NCBI RefSeq assembly: GCF_001590835.1
Contig: NZ_LTAQ01000023.1
Location: forward strand, 166,970 to 230,969
Direction of reading: 5' to 3'
DNA length: 64,000 nucleotides
DNA from: Bacillus gaemokensis
GTDB taxonomy: Bacteria > Bacillota > Bacilli > Bacillales > Bacillaceae_G
The translations under genes and the position numbers were made by a program. The notes beneath the pieces are model-generated. The model worked only from the letters and a program-made list of their open reading frames with translations, was not told the DNA's origin and did not search any database. Positions 55,101 through 61,100 of this stretch are shown piece after piece. The stretch's first letter is position 1, and the number at the start of each line of letters is the position of its first letter.

Positions 55101-58100
55101 GTGTTCATGAATGGCGGGAGCATCTGCAAATCCATTTACCAAATTACATGGTTCCAGCACACTTTGTCGAGATGGCATTTTTACCACTTACACCGAATGG
55201 AAAACTCGATTTAAAAGCATTGCCTGTACCTGATGAATCACCTACTGAAAATAAAGTATACCCACGAACTCCGATGGAAGAGCTCATCGCATCGGTATGG
55301 GGGCAAGTGCTAGGCGTAGAAAATATTGGTGTTCAGGATTCCTTCTTCGATCGAGGTGGACACTCGCTACTTGCTACCCAAGTTGTCTCACGGTTAAAAG
55401 AAGCATTACAAATCGAACTGCTGGTGCGTGAACTGTTTGAGCATTCAACAGTAGAAGCGTTGGCTAAGCGATTGGATCAATTGCTTAAAGGAGGCAGAAA
55501 ACGAGAGATTCCACCGCTTATGCCGATGGAACTGGGAGAACTTATTCCGCTCTCTTATGCGCAACAGCGCCTATGGTTCATCGACCAATTTATGCCAAAT
55601 AGTGCGCTTTATAATATGCCGATAGTATGCCGTCTTACAGGGAACTGGGTACATGAAGCATTGGAAACGGGATGGAATCAGTTGATAGAGCGTCATGAAT
55701 CTTTGCGGACGGTGTTCCATGAAGTGGACGGCCATCCTGTGCAGCAGATTCAACCGTATGCTTTTCGATCTCTTCCCCAAATAGATCTAACTACGCTTTC
55801 TCGGGAAGAACAAGAAAGAGAAATGGAACAATGGATCCAAAACGAAGTCGAAGCGCCATTTGACTTAGAACAAGGTCCATTGTTCCGTGGGAAAATTGTG
55901 CAAATCGCAGAAGAAGAATGGATTCTGCTTTGTACCATGCATCATATTATCTCGGATGGCTGGTCGATGGAAGTCTTACTCCAAGAATGGATGGCATTTT
56001 ATGAAGAGGCGGTTGGTGGAAAGGCAGCAGAACTCGCACCATTACCGGTTCAATATGCCGATTTTGCCCAATGGCAAAGAGAATGGTTGAAAGAAGAAAT
56101 ACTGGATCATCAGCTTGCATACTGGAAGGAAGAGCTGTCTGGCGAGTTACCAGTTTTAATGTTGCCGATGGATCGTCCTCGTCCCGCTGTGCAAACCCAT
56201 CGTGGATCGACATACACTATGTTGTTGTCACGCTCGTTACGCGACAAACTGAACGAACTTAGTCGACAAGAAGGATCGACGCTCTTCATGACCCTAATGG
56301 CATCGTATCAAAGCTTCCTTGCCCGTTATACAGGACAATCGGATATTCTTGTCGGAAGCCCGATTGCAAATCGGAATTATCGCGAGATTGAAGGGTTGAT
56401 TGGTTTCTTTGTCAATACGCTGGTTTATCGTGCTGATTTGAGTGGTACACCGACCTTCCAAGATATCTTGTCTCAGGTGCGTCAAAAGGCACTGAAAGCA
56501 TATGAATATCAAGATATTCCATTTGAAAAAATTGTGGAAGTTGTGCAACCAGAGAGAAGTACAAGCCATTCGCCGATTTTCCAAACGATGTTTACCTTGC
56601 AAAACACGAAACAAGAGCTACCAGAGCTTCATGGAAGAAGTGTAGAAGCGATGGAAAGTCATGTTTCGATTGCGAAGTTTGATTTGAGTTTAAGCGCTGC
56701 AGAGGTGGAAGAGGGTTTATTCCTTTCCTTTACTTATAAGACTGATTTATTTGATGTTGTAACTATCAGACGGATGGCTGGGCATTTTGAAAACTGGTTG
56801 AATGAAATTGTAGAACATCCTGATCAATCACTGATGCAGTTGCCGATGCTATCGGGATTGGATCAGCAGTTGCTGGAAGAGTGGAATGATACGGAAGTAG
56901 TGTATTCGCATGAATATATGTTCCATGAGTTATTTGAGAAGCAAGCCGAGCGTTCGCCAGATGCGATAGCAGTCGTGTATGAAGAACAAAAACTAACTTA
57001 TCAAGAGTTGAATGAGAAGGCGAACCAATTGGCTCGTTACCTCCGGAAAAAGGGAGTTGGGCAGGAGTCTCTTGTTGGTCTTTGTATCGAGCGCTCTGCT
57101 CAGATGGTCGTAGGATTAATGGGGATCTTGAAAGCAGGGGGAGCGTATGTACCACTTGACCCCGAATATCCAAAAGAACGATTGCAGTTCATTTTGAAAG
57201 ATACGAAGATGAAAACACTTGTAACAACCGAAGGATCACAGGTTGAGTTATGGAGAGAAGTCGAGGCAATTTGTCTGGATCGCGATCAAATGCTGATTGC
57301 ACAAGAGAGCGTGCTGTCACCGCCGAGTAAAGTCGTAGGAGAAAATGCGGCGTACGTCATCTATACCTCGGGTTCGACAGGAAATCCAAAGGGAGTTGTG
57401 ATTCAGCATGACGCGCTATTAAATCTATCTCACGCATTACAGAGCGAAATTTTTTCATACGATGCATGTAACGTTCGGGTTGGTTTAAATGCTTCAATCG
57501 CTTTCGATTCCTCTATAAAGCAATTGCAAATGCTTTTGTATGGTGGGTGCTTATATGTTATTCCCACAGAAGTTCGTTCTGATCCAAGCCGGTTTGTTTC
57601 CTATATTCAAGAAAACCTGCTGGATGTGATGGATGTAACACCGTCCATGCTTCGGTTGCTGATCGATGGAGGGCTATTGGAGGCGTGTGATGGTGCTCAT
57701 GTACCTAGTAAGGTACTGGTAGGTGGTGAAGCGATTGAACCATCATTATGGGAGCAATTAGTAGCGGCGGATAATGTCGCATTTTATAATGTGTATGGCC
57801 CGACAGAATGTACGGTCGATACGACTTATTCTTATCTTAGAAAAGATCAACGATTATCGATAGGTCGTCCATTGCCAAATGTCCAAGTGTATGTTTTGAA
57901 CGAGCATTTGCAAACTGTTCCCATCGGTACAACGGGAGAGCTATATATAGGCGGATCAGGTCTAGCGAGAGGATACTTGAATCGTCCAGAGTTAACGTCC
58001 GAACGATTTATTTCTCATCCGTTCAAAGAAGGAGAGAGGCTATATCGAACAGGAGATCTGGTGAGGTACCTTCCTGATGGGAACTTGGATTATGTAGGAA

Positions 58101-61100
58101 GAGTCGATAATCAAGTGAAAATTCGAGGTTTCCGAATTGAGCTTGGGGAAATTGAGGCAACCTTGCAGGAGCAGCCCGCAGTAAAAGAGGCAGTTGTGAT
58201 GGTGAGGGAAGATCAGCCTGGAAGTAAGCGATTGGTAGCCTATGTAGTGGGGGAAGGAAGTAAAGAAGAATGGCGCGAGTATCTCAAAGCAAAATTGCCA
58301 AGCCATATGGTTCCCTCCTACTTTGTCGAGATGGACGAGTTACCACTGAACATAAATGGAAAGATCGACCGGAAATCTTTGCCTGTTCCAGATCGTCAAG
58401 GGATAGAAGAAGGTTACGTGGCGCCAAGAAATGAGCGTGAACAAATACTTGCTACAATTTGGGAACATGTACTAGGTACAAAACCGATTGGCATTCATGA
58501 CAACTTTTTTGAAAGCGGTGGAGACTCGATCCTTAGCATTCAGATTGTCTCTCGTGCGAAGCAAGCAAGTTTGCAATTGACACCAAAGCAAATGTTTGAA
58601 CACCAAACGATTGCCGAGTTGGCGCAAGTAGTCAAAGAGGAACAAGGAGTACAAGCGGAGCAAGGGGTTGTAACTGGAGAACTGATTCTTACACCTATCC
58701 AGCAAAGGTTTTTTGCACAAAATCATCCAAACCCACATCATTGGAATCAATCCATGTTCTTTAAAACAAAAGAGCGACTGGATACAGTATTATTGGAGAA
58801 AGCTGTGCGTACTCTTTTAATCCATCATGATGCCTTACGTTTACGATATGAATGTTTATCGGTTGGAACTTGGAAACAGCGGAACGAAGGGATTGAAGAT
58901 CAAGCGACGCTGACTGTGATTTCATTGGACGAAGTGCCACAAGCAGAATGGCATCAAGTGATTCAAACGGAGATTGACACTGCACAAGAAAGCATACACT
59001 TACACGCAGGACCGCTAATGAGGATGGTGTACTTTGATGAAGGTGAGAAAAGAGGCGGCCGATTATTCTGGGTGATTCATCACTTAGCAGTGGATGGTGT
59101 TTCTTGGCGGATTTTATTGGAGGATCTGCAAACGGCGTATAATCAAGCGCACCAGGCTCAGAAGATCCAATTACCGGCGAAGAGTACATCCTTTAAAGTG
59201 TGGTCGGAGAAATTGCACCATTATGCTGAAGCGGGGATTGCGCAAGAAGTACGTGATTATTGGGAGCAGCAGTCCGAACAAGAAGTAGCTATGCTACCAG
59301 TGGATGTCACCTTCGAAGATTCAGTAAACACAGGAATCGAGGAGATTACCGTGGTGCTGGATGAGAAAGAGACCCGTGCGTTATTGCAAGAGATTTCAAG
59401 CACCCATCGTGTCCAAATCAATGAAGTACTATTGACAGCATTGGTGCAGGCTACGGCAGCATGGACAGGTCATCTAGCGCTGACCGTGGATTTGGAGGGA
59501 CATGGTCGGGAAGAGATTATCGAAGGCGTTGATCTGTCGAGAACCGTGGGATGGTTTACAAGTATCTACCCTGTTCACTTGAATATTACAGGTGCCCATA
59601 CGCCTGTCGCAGCATTAAAAGCAGTCAAAGAACAAGTGCGTCAAATTCCTAATAAGGGTGTTGACTACGGGATTTTGCGGTACTTGAATCCAGCGATGCA
59701 TGAGCGATTCGAGTCTCAACCTACGCCGTCCATTAGTTTTAACTATCTTGGACAATTTGACCAAATGTTTTCTGAAGATGCGATGTTTGCTCCAGAGACC
59801 GGATTTACGCGTTTAGACCATGCTCCTGGTTCCAAGCGATCACATTTAATTGATGTGATTGGAATTGTAACTGATGGAAAACTTCATTTTACTTGGGTCT
59901 ACAATGTTGGACAATTTGCGAGGTCGACCATTCAAAGTGTTGCGGAGAATATGCTCTATCAACTAAGTGGATTGATTCATTCTTCTGATGGAGAATCTGC
60001 ACTGACTGTTTCGGATTTTGCCATTGCAAATCTTACCTCAGCAGAGTTGAACAAAGTACTAGCTAAGATGAATCGTGGAAAGGATCAGTCGATTACCGAC
60101 TTGTATCCGCTATCACCTTTGCAGGAGGGCATGATCTTTCATACGCTGCATGATCAAGGGGATGAACATGTAGCACCGTATATGGTGCAATTAAGTTTCC
60201 TGCTTAAAGGGAAATTAGATATCCTTACTTTCGAACAGGCATGGAAATCAGTGATTCAGCAGCATGAGATTTTTCGCTCGGCATTTGTGTGGAATGAGAT
60301 TGAAGAGCCCTTACAAGTCGTGTATGATCATATCCCATTTAAGCTGAATGAACTGGATTGGCGTGCGCTATCTGTTGAAGAAAAAGAGGAGAAACGAAAA
60401 GCCTTTATGGCATCGGATCGAAAACAAGCCTTTCATTTTGATGAAGCGCCATTAATGCGGGTGACTGTTATTCAAGAAGCGGAGGAAGAATACCAGGTTG
60501 TGTGGACGCATCATCATATTTTGTTGGATGGATGGAGTTTACCACTGGTCTTTAACGAATTGCTTACAGTGTATCAGAAGAGAATGAAAGGAGAGGTTGT
60601 GAACTTACCTAAGTCACCGCCATATAAGAAATATATTCAATGGCTGAAAGAGCAGGATCAGGAGAAAGCGGAACGATTCTGGAGAGAGAAATTCAGAGGT
60701 TTTACAGCACCAACCCTGCTTGGTTTAGAAAGTAAGGAGCAAGATAAAGGCTATACAGAGAAGGTTGCTCATTTGTCAGAAGAGCAGACCCGGGCGTTAC
60801 GAATCTGGGCGAAGCGCAATAAGCTTACCTTGAGTACGGTGATTCAAGGTGCGTGGGCATATCTTATGAGCCGATATAGCGGTGAGAATGACATTGTCTT
60901 TGGCGTAACTAGCTCGGGACGACCTACAGAGATTATTGATGTTGAACACATTGTAGGTCCCTTTATCACTACATCACCGACACGGATCCAGTTGACAGAT
61001 AATCTGAAAGTAAGGGATTGGTTGCAGAAGATACAAGAGGAAGAGATAGAAAGAAGGCAGTATGAATATGCTTCTTTGACAGAGATTCAGGGATGGAGTG

